The notes under the pieces were generated by a model, which did no database searches, was not told where the DNA came from, and saw only the letters and a list, made by a program, of their open reading frames with translations. A stretch of 64,000 bases of DNA from Bryum argenteum (Eukaryota > Streptophyta > Bryopsida > Bryales > Bryaceae), in contig CM073328.1 of assembly GCA_037043015.1 (NCBI GenBank), positions 11,071,495 through 11,135,494 of the forward strand, given 5' to 3'. Numbering within the stretch: the first letter of the stretch is position 1; every line of letters starts with the position of its first letter. Both the position numbers and the translations under genes were made by a program. This document shows, one piece after another, positions 12,601-23,375 of the stretch.

Positions 12601-13926
12601 CAATGAGACGACATACCAAACTTAATATCAAGCCATGATCAATATGTTGACTACTGAAGATGTATAACAAGAGCTTTTGCATTACAAGCATCAGTCAAGA
12701 CTCGCCCTTCGTGGTAATGAATCTTAAATGAAGTGGGAACAAAAGCAAGTGCTACCTGATGGGGCAGATCCAATCCCAGCCTTCGACATATTGAGCAGCT
12801 ACATCTTTTGCAATCTATCAAGCAACACAACGAAACTGTTATTAATCCAACGCAACTTACCCTTTTAACTATCCGCAACTGGAAGACCTCGGAAAGCGAT
12901 TTCGGAGAGCGATCAACTCTTAAGTGAAACATGATGTAGCGAGTAGTGAAGTAAATCAGCCCGGGTTGTTCGTAGCTGCTCAATTCTACTTCAAGTTCAA
13001 CAGGTAGTAGGATATCCATACTCGTGAAGCTCACTAGAAGCGAAACCAAGAGAATTCCGAGAGGAAATTAGTAAAAATTCAGATAAGCAAGCTACCTCGT
13101 GATCTCCACCTTGACCACCTTCAGGAGGAATGCGCCCGGGATGGTCAGGCGGGTGAACTAAAGCAGCCAAGAGGTTTTCTCCATCAGTGTTCAGCCAATC
13201 AGTAATATCAATCGTGTGCCGCAAGAACATGCCCTTGGAGAGCGACTTGCTGAAACCATTAAGGAACACCTCAGCTTGATAATTGATTCCACGAAAGTTC
13301 AACCACAATTTTCCACCTTTAGGCTGCAGCCATGAGCAACGCTTTTAGCCTGGTTGAACTTGAAAACAATATCTTTCTTCAAGCTTTTGTAACATATAAT
13401 TTCAAGAGTTTACATCGGTCCTGCTCCCAACATAATGATGCATCTATATCTAAGATTAAGCACTCACCACCCGGGGCAGTTTAACTCGGTTGCAGAACCA
13501 GAAAGTGTAGTACTCCCGACCAACATCGGCTATGTCAGGAACTTCCAAATTGTTAAGACCATAGAATGGATCCGGTATGAACTTGTTCTCAAGTAGTGTG
13601 GTCAAAATTCTGCAGAATCACACCCTTAGCTCGTCAGTGACATTACGATACCAGAATATTAGAGACAGTCAAACAGCACATTACCTAAGACGAAAAACAA
13701 TCTCAAACCTTCCTTCGAAGTCAATGCCATAGATACTCATTCAGGATCACATGCCAGTAAAATTCAAAAGCATGGTCAAGATTACATACGTCCCAGGCAC
13801 AACTGCTGTCATCCACAAGTCCGAATCCGCAGAGGGAAAACGGGAAGTTGTAAGGTCTTCTCCACTCAATTGAATATCTGAAGCCCGCCCCGCTATCCAT
13901 CCTTCGTTCAAATTTAGCAGCTGCAT
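9607..13926 (-). CDS. EBM: Mannosylglycoprotein endo-beta-mannosidase (glycoside hydrolase family 2)
   Basis: I model eleven exons on the minus strand: 13926-13790, 13609-13468, 13323-13096, 12814-12756, 12597-12549, 12365-12132, 12011-11637, 11555-11282, 11040-10712, 10634-10407 and 10215-9607. All introns are GT-AG and all phases close, giving 887 residues; characterised plant EBM is somewhat longer, about 940-950. The enzyme cleaves the Man-beta-1,4-GlcNAc bond of high-mannose N-glycans during glycoprotein turnover, probably in the vacuole. GH2 features: beta-sandwich motif [15 protein letters not shown], then WCGGNE with the acid/base Glu at about 463, then FNPEIG with the nucleophile Glu at about 539, then [16 protein letters not shown]. 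The start ATG at 13926 is preceded by an in-frame stop and gives the family N-terminus (GWIAGRAS...VVPGT). There are no disruptions. Exon boundaries come from reading, not transcripts. Confidence 0.93.
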
Positions 13927-14344
13927 ACTTGTCGCTAATCTTCACATCAGTCTAAGTCCTTCTCCACAGAATCGTTGACTGCTCATCATCGATTCACATT
14001 TTTCTCAAGGTGAAATCCGACTCTTAGATTTACCGGCAAGGAACGGCTGAAATATTACGCCTTCCCCTGTTTTCGCAACACAACCTCTAGCAATCAGTTG
14101 ACAAAAAATTTGACAACCAGAAGCTGGAAGACGTATTAACTCCACTCGTCCTCTCAATTGAAATCAACCTACACTGAAATCAACACAAAAAAAATTGGAG
14201 TCTGGTATCGAGATCGGCATCTAATGCAAGAATGTGCGGTCTTACTCTCGCATCGATCTGACGCACTAGGCACTCAGACAGGAAGCTTCAGTGCTCGGTC
14301 CAAATTCCTATGGAGTTGAATACTGGATGTAGGCGTCTAAAGGA

Positions 14345-14870
14345 AGCTTCCTTTTCACAACCTCAGCAGATCGGAATGAAATTATCGCGCGGTTTGCCAA
14401 AGTTCAAGAACTAGTGCGCAAGTTATGCAATAGCGAGCTGCCTACAACATTGCAGAAGCTCGGGACTGTTAAGATCAAAAACAGGAAGGATTGAATAGCA
14501 AATTCTCCACAAAACAAGGATGTTCCGTGTGAGCGTTTCACGGAAACCGAAGCAGGACGTAAGGTGTAAGAATTGAGGATCCTACTCACTGTAACGTTAA
14601 CAAAAAGCTCCGATGCTGCTCATAACTTTGAGTTCCGCTTCACAACCTTGGCAGATCGAGATGAAATTCTTGCGCGCTTGGAGCACAAGAACTGGCGCAA
14701 CAGCGAGCTGCCTGTAGAATTGCAAAAGCTCGAGGCCGGTAACGATTAGACACACTTAAAGAGCATAATTTCCAAAAAACACTGAAACAAAACGATGATG
14801 CTCATCGAAGCAGGAAGTAAGGTGGAAGAATTGAGGATCGTACTCACTGTAACGCTCTGATGGAGCTCAT
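14345..14870 (-). repeat. Duplicated 5' leader module of EBM, each with a splice-donor-like site
   Basis: Two roughly 240-255 bp copies, about 14345-14600 and 14632-14865. They share TTCACAACC...GCAGATCG..ATGAAATT near one end and GAAGCAGG..GTAAGGTG, AAGAATTGAGGATC, TACTCACTGTAACG near the other. Read on the EBM strand, each copy contains TTACAGTGAGTA, a good 5' splice site. They lie 420-940 bp upstream of the EBM start codon, so they may be alternative non-coding first exons or duplicated donors. Transcription is inferred only. Confidence 0.6.
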
Positions 14871-15325
14871 AAGTTGGAGTAGCATTGAACCCTAGGGAGT
14901 TCAATGATTGGAGTTTCATGCGTAGAATGGAGGGCAAACGGCCTGCTGAAGTGAGAATTGCGCAAGAATTCAAGGTTCATCGACCATGACTTGGCTTGGC
15001 TTCTGCAGATGCTTCCAAAAGAATGCAAAATTATGAGTAGTGCAGATCGCATGCATGATTCCCACCGACAAGACGACGACGAGGAGGAAATGGTGTTACC
15101 CGTGTTTGATACCCGGACTCATGTACGGGATCAGATTGAGTCCTGACTAGACAGGATTTAGTTTTGACTTATTCTGAGTCATGCATGCTTTGTGGAAGTC
15201 TAGAAGGGCCAAAAGCCGGCCATTTTCTCCTTCAGCTTGGTATAACCATGTCTTGGCCAAGCATTCTTGAGTGACTAGAGGCCTTCTCCACCGTAGTGTG
15301 ACTAGAGGCCTTCTCCTCCAAGAAG

Positions 15326-15500
15326 CAATATTTTGGATGAAAGACAAAAACTTAGAAAAGTTGTAAGTTCTTTATCTCGGGTCCAAAATCACTTGGATTG
15401 AGTTCCAAAACGAGTCTAGTTCGTGTTGTAAAAATTGTAGACTCATGCAATAAAAAATAATTTATATACATTTTAGATTCTCATTTATGGCATTTGTTTA
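15326..15500 (+). mobile_element. Fragment of family-1 piggyBac-like element
   Basis: The text from ATTTTGGATGAAAGACA through CACTTGGATTGAGTTCC and TAAAAATTGTAGACTCATG matches the left quarter of the copies at 21268 and 47386 in the same order. Neither end survives. Confidence 0.55.
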
Positions 15501-16573
15501 TATAACAAAAATCTCATTTACGATTCTGCTAAAAATTAAATAACTAAGATATACCACCAATAAGTTACTACTACGCTATTCATTGTTGCCTCAATTTGTT
15601 CTCTACAAACTCTGCATTGTTCTTTGCATTGTTTTAAGTATGACATTTCAAAGCCCAACAATATTGAAAATGTCCTTATTTCTTACATCTAAAACTTGGA
15701 GTGAGCCATAAAACCCTACATTGGGTTTTGTATTGTGCACTCTTGAACCCAATCAAGAATTCATCTAGAATCAACAAGGTGGCAACAAACTACCGGCTCA
15801 GAGTCTGCTTCTAAAACCCCAGATTTCACCAAGTCTTGAGTCCCCAATTTCGCACTTTGCAAAAGTGCACTTCTATATCGATTATGTGATATTTTCATCG
15901 AAGGAAGTCAAGTCCTCAAGTATAGAAGGAAGTCAAGTCTCGAGTGTAGGAGTTAGTAGACTCTATAAGGTAATACTTAGAATTGTGTCAAACTGATTTG
16001 AAATATTTGATAGCAAGAGGCAACTCCGCATCATGTTGAAAATGTTCTTGAATGGGTCCAGTTCTATAAAGTTGTGAAGGTTTTATAGTGAATAATCAAA
16101 CCCACGGCAGTGTGCTTTTTTATAAAATTCTTGGGAACTTTTATATTATATGTGTACAATACAAGTGTGTCCTAACGACCATCAAAATGTCAATAAAATG
16201 ACCTTTTAAGTACTTCGTTGGGGCATATTCTAGGTCCATTAGTTGTTGAAAAAAATCTTAATAAGTCACAATCAACTTTTCTTTGGAAAAGTCTTATTTT
16301 GAGGTGCATACTAAGTGGATGCAAGGGTCTTCATTTTAATGAACTTTCACCAGAGCAATTTGGGAATAGTATATAGTTGATCATGAAATTATTTAGAAAC
16401 ATTTCATTTTCATTCTATTATGTTGTTTAAAACTCACGTTGTATTTTATTAAATGTAAAAACTAATTAAAATCTAAACTTACTTCTATAGGTGATATCTT
16501 ATGTTTAATCAGATATTGTCTTATCTTTTGTAATACAACTTTATCCAAATCACAAAGAAATAACAATATAGTA
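15501..16573. other. AT-rich intergenic region
   Basis: No gene or structured RNA recognised. Confidence 0.55.
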
Positions 16574-16576
16574 TAA

Positions 16577-17401
16577 GGGTTCCTTTACACTATGGATCAC
16601 AAAGATTGAGCATGGTCTTTTAAAATTTGTGATTGGAGAGTAAAGTGCTCTTGGTCCCATTTGGCTTTACACTACCTTGAAAAAAGGAGAATGACCACTA
16701 AATTTGAGGTCCCCAAAGTATGCTAAATTTTGCATAGTAGATAATGTTTTTGTGGTCTCTTTGAATATAGTTTAGTCGAAGCAAATACCTCGAGTCAACT
16801 ACAATCAAGGAGACATGAGGCTCAGAAATCATTGAATGGCTAAATTTCAATCATTAAAAAAGAAAGGAGAAAAAAGGGGAGGGAAAGGGTTCCTTTACAT
16901 TATAGACCAAGAGCCATGACAAAGAAAATTAAAATCATTATCATGGTCATGGCTCTTGGCCAAGAGCCGTGACCATGATAAATCAGAAATAGAATTTTGA
17001 GTGGCTTGATCACTCTTATAGTGAAAAGTGGATTTGGACCCGGACAAGTTCAAGCTCAATTTTCTAAAACAAATTCCCATGATTCTCTCACTTACCATTC
17101 CCTGTTCCCTCTTTCTTTTTAAATGATTGAACACTAGCCAATCAATGATTTATGAGCCTCATGGTATCCTTGATTGTAGTTGAGTCGAGGAATTTACTTC
17201 GACTCGACTATAATCAAAGAGACCACAAAAACATTATCTACTATGCAAAATTTAGCATACTTTGGGGACCTCAAATTTAGTGGTCATTCTCCTTTTTTCA
17301 AGGTAGTGTAAAGCCAAATGGGACCAAGAGCACTTTACTCTCCAATCACAAATTTTAAAAGACCATGGTCAATCTTCATGGTCCATAGTGTAAAGGGACC
17401 C
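16577..17401. mobile_element. Foldback / PIF-Harbinger-like MITE with TAA duplication
   Basis: Ends are GGGTTCCTTTACACTATGG (16577) and the complement of GGGTCCCTTTACACTATGG (ending 17401). They are flanked by TAA at 16574-16576 and 17402-17404. Inverted arms extend about 250 bp (16577-16830 against 17125-17401) with near-perfect pairing, including the TAGTGGTCATTCTCC block. GGG-starting ends with TAA/TTA duplication fit PIF/Harbinger. No transposase is present. It overlaps a second inverted pair that starts inside it and ends outside it. Confidence 0.7.
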
Positions 17402-17609
17402 TAAGAGAGGGAAGTAACGAGGATTCATATTAAAAAGTGAGCTTAAACTTTTCCCCGTCCAAATCCACTTTACACTACAAGAGTTACCAAGCCACTCAAA
17501 AATCCATTTCTGATTTATCATGGTCGCAGCTCTTGGCCAAGAGCCATGACCATAAAAATGATTTAAATTTTCTTGGTCATGGCTCTTGGTCCATAGTGTA
17601 AAGGGACCC
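16887..17609. repeat. Second inverted-repeat pair interleaved with the preceding MITE
   Basis: The left arm begins GGGTTCCTTTACATTATAGA at 16887 and the right arm ends with its complement at 17609. Arms of about 200 bp (16887-17110 and 17402-17609) share CCAAGAGCCATGACC, a near-perfect 40-bp palindrome centred near 16959, and AAAGTGGATTTGGAC. Flanking trinucleotides (AAA left, TTA right) do not match, so it is not a simple second insertion. With the first pair the order is A, B, A-inverted, B-inverted. Confidence 0.7.
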
Positions 17610-17611
17610 TT

Positions 17612-18158
17612 AGTATTAAAAATTAGAATATAAACATCGCTCTTACACACCTCACTCTTTAGAAATATAGAAACGACTATGTTTACTAGAAATTAAGACC
17701 ACTTCCTCTTTTTGGAAGTACATTCTCAAGCCGATTCTTAAATGCTCTCCAACTCCAACAAGGGCGAGGGCACGAGGCAACGAGGGGTCCAGCTCACCCG
17801 CCAAGTAGGACAAATGCCATTCGCCCCCACAAGGCCACAATCTACGTGGACTTGAACGCATCGTCTCTCTCACGCAGCATCGCAGCAAAAGCAAAATCAT
17901 AGCCCTCACGGAGCTCTCGGGCAATTTTGTTCTCACAAACGCCCCCGCGTTGACGATCTCTGTTTTCTCTTACCTGCGTCTGTTCTCGCACTTTGAAATT
18001 AGCCATTTTCGAGCTTTCTCTGTTAATGGTGAACGCAATTTCGCTTTTCCTCAATCCAAGCGCTCTTGTTTTGCTTTTGTTTTGAGCGAGCGGCATGCAT
18101 CGTGAGTGATGAGGGAGGTTCGGAAGGGCAATTATTGAGGGGGCTAGGGTTTGGAGCG
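17612..18158 (+). promoter_or_regulatory. Upstream region of the TLDc gene
   Basis: GC content rises and the sequence is CT-rich, as in a plant promoter and leader. I see no TATA element that I would defend. The first in-frame ATG of the gene is at 18159. Confidence 0.35.
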
Positions 18159-19232
18159 ATGAAGAAGGTGTTGTTGTCCAAGCCGGGTGAGTGGGCGGAT
18201 AAGCTGGGACGTTTCTTGCCGGAAAGGAAGAACAAGGACAAGGAGCCGTTACCGCGGAAGAACTCGGCGCCGAATTTGGTAAACTATGGCGCGGAAGAGG
18301 AAGAACCCGAGGCTTCTTCCGATGGATGGTCCGAGCATGACGACCACGACCGGGCGGCGTCGCCGGATCCGCCCGGGCCAGATACCTCGTCCCTTCCTGC
18401 GTTTCTGTTGAATCTCCTCTCGATTGATAGCAAGCCGGGCGACGGGGGAGAGAATTCGTCCATTCTAGGGTTTGGACGAGCAGCTCTAGGGTTTAGAAAT
18501 CAACCGCAACAAGCGCAACCACAGCCGGCCGAGGACGAAGGCAGCAATGCACAGAAGGGAGAGTTTTACGATGTGGATTGGTTACTCGTCGACGAGCACG
18601 TGAAAGTAACTCCGGCCGTGAACACTCCAAGAAAGCAGCTGTCAGCAATCACACCCGATCGCTTACCAAGGATGTCCGACACTTCCACCCTCCTAACAGA
18701 CGAGATTCGGTGTAACATTCACCCTGCGCTTCCGACGCTCGCGAAAGGTCGACGCTGGGTGCTCCTGTACAGTACCGAGAAGCATGGGATGTCGCTGCTC
18801 ACTCTCTACCGGAACAGTAACAGGATGACGGTACCGCTTCTATTAGTTGCAGGGGACAAAGAAGGGGCTGTGTTCGGGGGTCTCATCACGGCACCGTTAG
18901 TACCGTCCCCGAAGAAGAAGTACACAGGCACAAGCGACTCGTTCGTCTTCACCAATGTCAACGGCAACTCCACTATCTTCCATCCCAGTGGCATGAACAG
19001 GTACTACGTGCTTGCAACCACAGAAGCTCTTGCACTCGGCGGTGGAAGCCACTTCGCTCTCACACTCGATGCCGAATTGTTGAACGGCACCAGTGGCACC
19101 TCCGAGACTTTCACCAATCCCTGTCTTGCTCATTCCGAAGAGTTTACTTTCAAGCATGTGGAGCTTTGGGGATTCGATCATACGCAGCGCCACTCATCTT
19201 TCTCCGAGCCCTCATCTCTTCTCTCATGGTAG
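18159..19232 (+). CDS. TLDc-domain protein (OXR-like)
   Basis: A single-exon frame of 357 residues from the first in-frame ATG (MKKVLLSKPGEW). Residues 1-75 are basic and may be disordered or membrane-proximal. A short hydrophobic stretch, SLPAFLLNLLS (about 78-88), matches the linker seen in plant TLDc proteins. The TLDc domain fills about 179-355: LTDEIRCNIHPALP, WVLLYSTEKHGMSLLTLYR, LLLVAGDKEGAVFGGL, YTGTSDSFVF, NRYYVLATTEALALGGG and EFTFKHVELWGF. TLDc proteins are linked to oxidative-stress resistance and, in other eukaryotes, to V-ATPase regulation. A specific role here is inference. The frame is open upstream to 18066 but without ATG. Two tRNA genes follow on the same strand. Confidence 0.88.
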   Translation: MKKVLLSKPGEWADKLGRFLPERKNKDKEPLPRKNSAPNLVNYGAEEEEPEASSDGWSEHDDHDRAASPDPPGPDTSSLPAFLLNLLSIDSKPGDGGENSSILGFGRAALGFRNQPQQAQPQPAEDEGSNAQKGEFYDVDWLLVDEHVKVTPAVNTPRKQLSAITPDRLPRMSDTSTLLTDEIRCNIHPALPTLAKGRRWVLLYSTEKHGMSLLTLYRNSNRMTVPLLLVAGDKEGAVFGGLITAPLVPSPKKKYTGTSDSFVFTNVNGNSTIFHPSGMNRYYVLATTEALALGGGSHFALTLDAELLNGTSGTSETFTNPCLAHSEEFTFKHVELWGFDHTQRHSSFSEPSSLLSW

Positions 19233-19756
19233 TCACCTGCATCTCATTTTTGCAGTGACCCTTCCCTTTGGTGCATTACCAAAGCTTTGCCGTGACACTC
19301 TCTGAGCAGATTCATAGTAGAGCTTGCTCTTTTACGTATTATGTCGGTATAATTGTAATTAGTTGTGTATATTGCAAGACTACATGGTGCTCGAAGCATC
19401 ACTTTCAACTTCCTGTGAATGTGCAGAGTTTTTCGTGTTTGACATCTTGATGAAGTGGGTGTACCGCACCATGTCCTGTAGGCATTGCTGGTGCATGTGA
19501 AGAGTGAGGATACAATTGTAGTTCCTTTTGAGCTGAAGGTTTTTGGGTTTGAATGAGTGGCTCAGTGGTTCGAATAAGAGGCGTGAGAAGCACTCTGGAC
19601 ACTTGGCAAAAGGCAGAGAATGCGGAATAGTACGATACAGTTGCTAAATTAGGTTTTGAGCCATTATTGTGGGCCGCCTTTGCTGCGTAGTACGGATTTA
19701 TATGCGTTTTATTTGACAGTCTTCTCATCCGCCTTCTTCAATCATTTGGGGGTTCA

Positions 19757-19828
19757 TCCGTAATAGTCTAGTGGTTAGGATACCTGGCTTTCACCCAGGC
19801 GACCCGGGTTCGAGCCCCGGTTACGGAA
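19757..19828 (+). tRNA. tRNA-Glu-TTC: tRNA-Glu (anticodon TTC)
   Basis: 72 nt without CCA. The acceptor strands TCCGTAA and TTACGGA pair fully, discriminator A. The anticodon loop CTTTCAC carries TTC, with stem CCTGG/CCAGG. The T arm is GGGTTCGAGCCCC. There is no T run after it; the next tRNA begins 4 nt downstream. Confidence 0.95.
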
Positions 19829-19832
19829 TGGT

Positions 19833-19837
19833 GCGGG

Positions 19838-19880
<43 letters not shown>

Positions 19881-19905
19881 GCGTGTTCGATCCACGCTCA
19901 CCGCA
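19833..19905 (+). tRNA. tRNA-Phe-GAA: tRNA-Phe (anticodon GAA)
   Basis: 73 nt. The acceptor GCGGGGA pairs with TCACCGC (one G-T pair), discriminator A. D arm TAGCTCAGTTGGGAGAGC, anticodon loop CTGAAGA with stem CAGA/TCTG, T arm GCGTGTTCGATCCACGC. It has a typical plant cytosolic sequence. A T5 run at about 19911-19915 would terminate Pol III. Confidence 0.96.
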
Positions 19906-19909
19906 CACT

Positions 19910-19915
19910 ATTTTT
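19910..19915 (+). terminator. Pol III T-run terminator for the tRNA pair
   Basis: A TATTTTT run a few bases after tRNA-Phe. No equivalent run lies between the two tRNAs, so one transcript could carry both. Confidence 0.6.
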
Positions 19916-20042
19916 CACCCCCTCTATTTAAATATGTTTTGGAATTGACTGGTTTCTATTTTTTGTTGAGATAGAATTCGAGTTATATGGAAAGAGTTGA
20001 GGACTTTTTGAGAATTTAATCCTCACTTCATTATTCTCATTC

Positions 20043-20269
20043 AACTACACTAAATAGGTAGATTAGTGTTAGATTTTTATAAGATTTGAAAATGCTACAA
20101 GTTTTTACTTTTGGTACTAAAAATTTACCAAGGGTATTGATTCCGTTACTATGGAAGGATCCCCATCTTGACCAATGTAGAGGGTAAAAATAATTACCAA
20201 CAGTAAAAACTTATAACATGTTTATATAAATTAGTGTATCTAACACTAATCTACCTATTTAGTGTAGTT
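20043..20269. mobile_element. 227-bp MITE with 31-bp inverted ends
   Basis: The left end AACTACACTAAATAGGTAGA (continuing to 20073) is perfectly complementary to 20239-20269. Further in, AAGTTTTTACT.TTGGTA pairs with its complement near 20195-20213. No clear target duplication is visible, so the superfamily is unassigned. Confidence 0.7.
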
Positions 20270-20633
20270 TGTTGCATATTAATTAGATTGGGATTCCCCA
20301 ATCGGCCCATCTTAGGCATGGAGGAAGCTTTTGTATGAAGGTGGTGAAAAAACGATGGCTAGATTCTTGGGATGTGGAGTAATTGCTCACTGATTGCCTC
20401 ATACTTTGGTCTAGATTTATCTTGAGGGTGTGGAGAGTTTGATAGTTCATCTCCTCTTTGAGTATACAAATTAGAGGTTAGTTGAGATTTTATGTACAAC
20501 TCTATTATTTTGCATGAGCATGAGTATGAGATTAGGGGAACTTTGTGTACTCAATAAGGAAAATTGAGCTTGCTTATGGTTGACAATGTTTATATTAGTT
20601 CTAATTTGTTATAAAGTCGTACAATTCAATCAG

Positions 20634-21150
20634 CACTTTCTCGCGGAGTTGTTAAGCAATTTCTCCAAAGTTGCTATCTTCGACAACTCGACAAAGACAA
20701 CTCGAAGAAGTTGCTCGACCCTTGCTTGCCCCACACACTTGATCGAGGGTGTGGAACAACCGGAGGTAGGCAAAGGCGACCACCGATTGCCCTTCTTTGA
20801 GTACCCTTCTTTGAGTACGACAACAATGATTTCTCCTTGCATAACAAGTTTTTATCGAGTTGATTATAAATTTCAATTTGTTAAAGGCATAAAGATTATC
20901 CTAAAACACTTTCTCCCGGAGTTGTTATCTTCGACAACTTGACAAAGAGCGACCGGCGATCCCCCTTTGCTCGTCCCTTGTTTGCCCCACACACTCGATT
21001 GAGCGTGTGGAGCAACCGGAGGTAGGCAAAGGCGACCACCGATTGCACTTCTTCGAGTACGACAACAATGATTTCTCCCCGCATAACAAATTTTTATCAA
21101 GTTGGTTATAAACTTCATTTTGTTAAAGGCATAAAGATTATCCTAAAACA
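20634..21150. repeat. Tandem duplication, ~240-275 bp unit
   Basis: Unit 1 starts near 20634 (CACTTTCTCGCGGAGTTG) and unit 2 near 20907 (CACTTTCTCCCGGAGTTG). Both contain CCGGAGGTAGGCAAAGGCGA and CGACAACAATGATTTCTCC. A partial third start lies at 21149. Open frames here exist on both strands in similar form and look repeat-derived rather than genic. Confidence 0.7.
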
Positions 21151-21267
21151 CTTTGATGATAAGTAATCAATTAGAGCTTAAAACTTCATTCATATGATTG
21201 ACTAAACAAGGGTTCCTCTCAATCTTCTTTACAATACAAAAAGAATAAAATTTAGCAAGAAAAACTC

Positions 21268-22236
21268 TTAACCCTTAAACGCCCACGATGTCGAAAAACG
21301 GCATTGTGGATGTACATCCAGAAACTTTGAAGAGCCATATCTTTTTCATCCGAGGTCCGTTTTGGATGAAATCACTTGGGTTAGGTTCCAAATCAAGTCT
21401 AGTTTGTGTTGTAAAATTTGCAAGCCCATATAATTAAGTATGAATTAATGGAATGCACTTTAGTGAAAACAGCTCTTGTTTTTGGGATTCCAAGCATGGG
21501 GCATGTATTACCATTGCAAGCCAATTATGTGAAATTAAAAATAGTTTTTCATGAATTTTTTTTCATGGTCATGATCTTAAGGTGATTCTTAACAACTTTG
21601 TAGCGAGAAGTTTTTTGATCCAAATGATTTTGCTATTGGATTTGCAATGATGTTTTGTCAACGGAAAAAGTGAGAAAATGGATGATATTTGAGGAGCTAT
21701 ATCTCCCTCATTCACCGTTGGATTTCAACTTAATTTATTGGGATGGCCTCCAATTAGAGTCTAGTCTAAGTGGTAGAAACCTTAACAAGATCGAAGATGC
21801 TTTGAAGATAAGGCATGAAATTGAATGCAAAGTGTCTAGTTTTGGACTATTTTTCCTTTGTAAAATGTTCGGTAGTTTTTACCATTGCATGGCTTTTATT
21901 TGAGCCAAGAATTTTTTTTGATGAATTTTGTTGGGTAAAGGACTTATTAAGATGAAGGTGAACATCTTTCTAGTTGGTGATTTTTCCATTGCAATAGGTA
22001 TATTGGTAGCATTTCCACCTCAAAGTGAAAATGATGAAATTTTGCAGTTTGTTTTTAGTATAAATATGTTATGATCTCCCGATCTATAAGGCCTCATGAC
22101 TCAAATTTTGGTCCACATGATCTTGGATAAGTCTATTACAAGTTTGTACGGTTGAGATCTTAATAGCTTTCATATATGACAATTTCTATGGAAATGTGCT
22201 TTTCTGCTAAAATAGGCTTGGGCGTTTAGGGGTTAA
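21268..22236 (+). mobile_element. Family-1 piggyBac-like nonautonomous element
   Basis: A 969-bp element flanked by TTAA at 21268-21271 and 22233-22236. Ends are CCCTTAAACGCCC (left) and, on the other strand, CCCCTAAACGCCC (right). The subterminal ATGTCGAAAAACGGCAT hairpin is present. The interior aligns along its length with 25211-26168 and 47386-48367 (AAATCACTTGGGTT, GTCTAGTTTGTGT, GGCCTCATGACTCAAAT). The 82-codon frame inside is shared with other copies only as DNA similarity, and there is no transposase. It would need transposase supplied in trans, for which the element at 30165 is the local candidate (inference). Confidence 0.85.
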
Positions 22237-22247
22237 AGCAGTTAACA

Positions 22248-22365
22248 ATTTCTAGCAGGGACCGTACCAATAAGTACAAAAGAGGAATGTTCAAGAGTAC
22301 CCTCAATTTCTAGGAAGGACCATATGTCAAAAGTACAAAAGAAGAATGTCCAAGAGTACCCATCC
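22248..22365 (+). repeat. Short tandem duplication
   Basis: AGTACAAAAGAGGAATGTTC with AAGAGTACCC occurs twice, about 69 bp apart. Confidence 0.55.
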
Positions 22366-23375
22366 TTTTATGTAATGTGATTTTCCTTGACTTTCATCAA
22401 TTGACTTGACAATAGCAAGTATCGTCTGTCATGGGCTAGTTCCATGGAAATCAAATCAAGACCAAAATCACCAAAATTCCAAAATTTTCTATTTTATAGA
22501 AAAGTATTGGTACTCAACAAATCTGGAAATGGCATACAAAATAAATTGTCGAATTGAAAATCTTACACGATAGTAATTAACCTTCAAATTTCTTTGTCAT
22601 ATAATAGTATACTTCACATTTATCTTCGGCAAATGAAAGATGGTTGTACGAAGGAGAAACAAGAATACAAATTGCACATCATCCAAAATTTACACCCAAG
22701 CATGCAAGGTTCAACAAACATCCAACTCCAAAGAACTCATACATTCCGCTTAAGCTACCTTGGCGGTGACCTATCATTTCATGAATGCATTGTTTTCTGG
22801 TACCATGTATACATAAATTAAATCACAAAAATACTCTTCAAAACACTCCATTGCCGGTCCTTCAATCTTGCCAAGCTTGATGCAAGTTTGCATTCAGGAA
22901 CATCACCCTGCCATAGCTGATTGAGGATGCTCAATCTGTAAATACTCATCTTCACTCCGCTCTCTACCGCCCAACCACATCTCTACCGCCCAACCACAAC
23001 AAATCAGCCTCACAATAGAGACTACATCAAACAGCATGAGTATCTCTTCATCCTCGCCGTCCTCTACCTAAAACTAAAACATGCCAACCAGCCCTAAAAT
23101 GGGAGGTAAGGACAGTAACAGTGTCTCGAACTAGACTATTATAGATACAAAAGAATCAACACCCAGCAGCGACATCCAGATTGTATGGTGATGAAGCTCC
23201 ATGTACCTTTACAAGCTTCTTCGATGATAAAATCGTCCTCGCTTGAGAGAGCCAACGTGCTCCGATCGTTCATCAGCACGATCTTGGTACTTGGTAATTT
23301 GACAAAGTGATGCTGGTGCAGAGAGAAGTGACAAAAAGGAGAAAATCCTAAACCCTGAGAGGTTTAGGTCTGGGT
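22366..23375. other. Region 3' of RSM22
   Basis: No gene supported. The part next to 23375 is probably RSM22 3' UTR. A 75-codon frame at 22594-22821 has no recognisable similarity. Confidence 0.5.
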
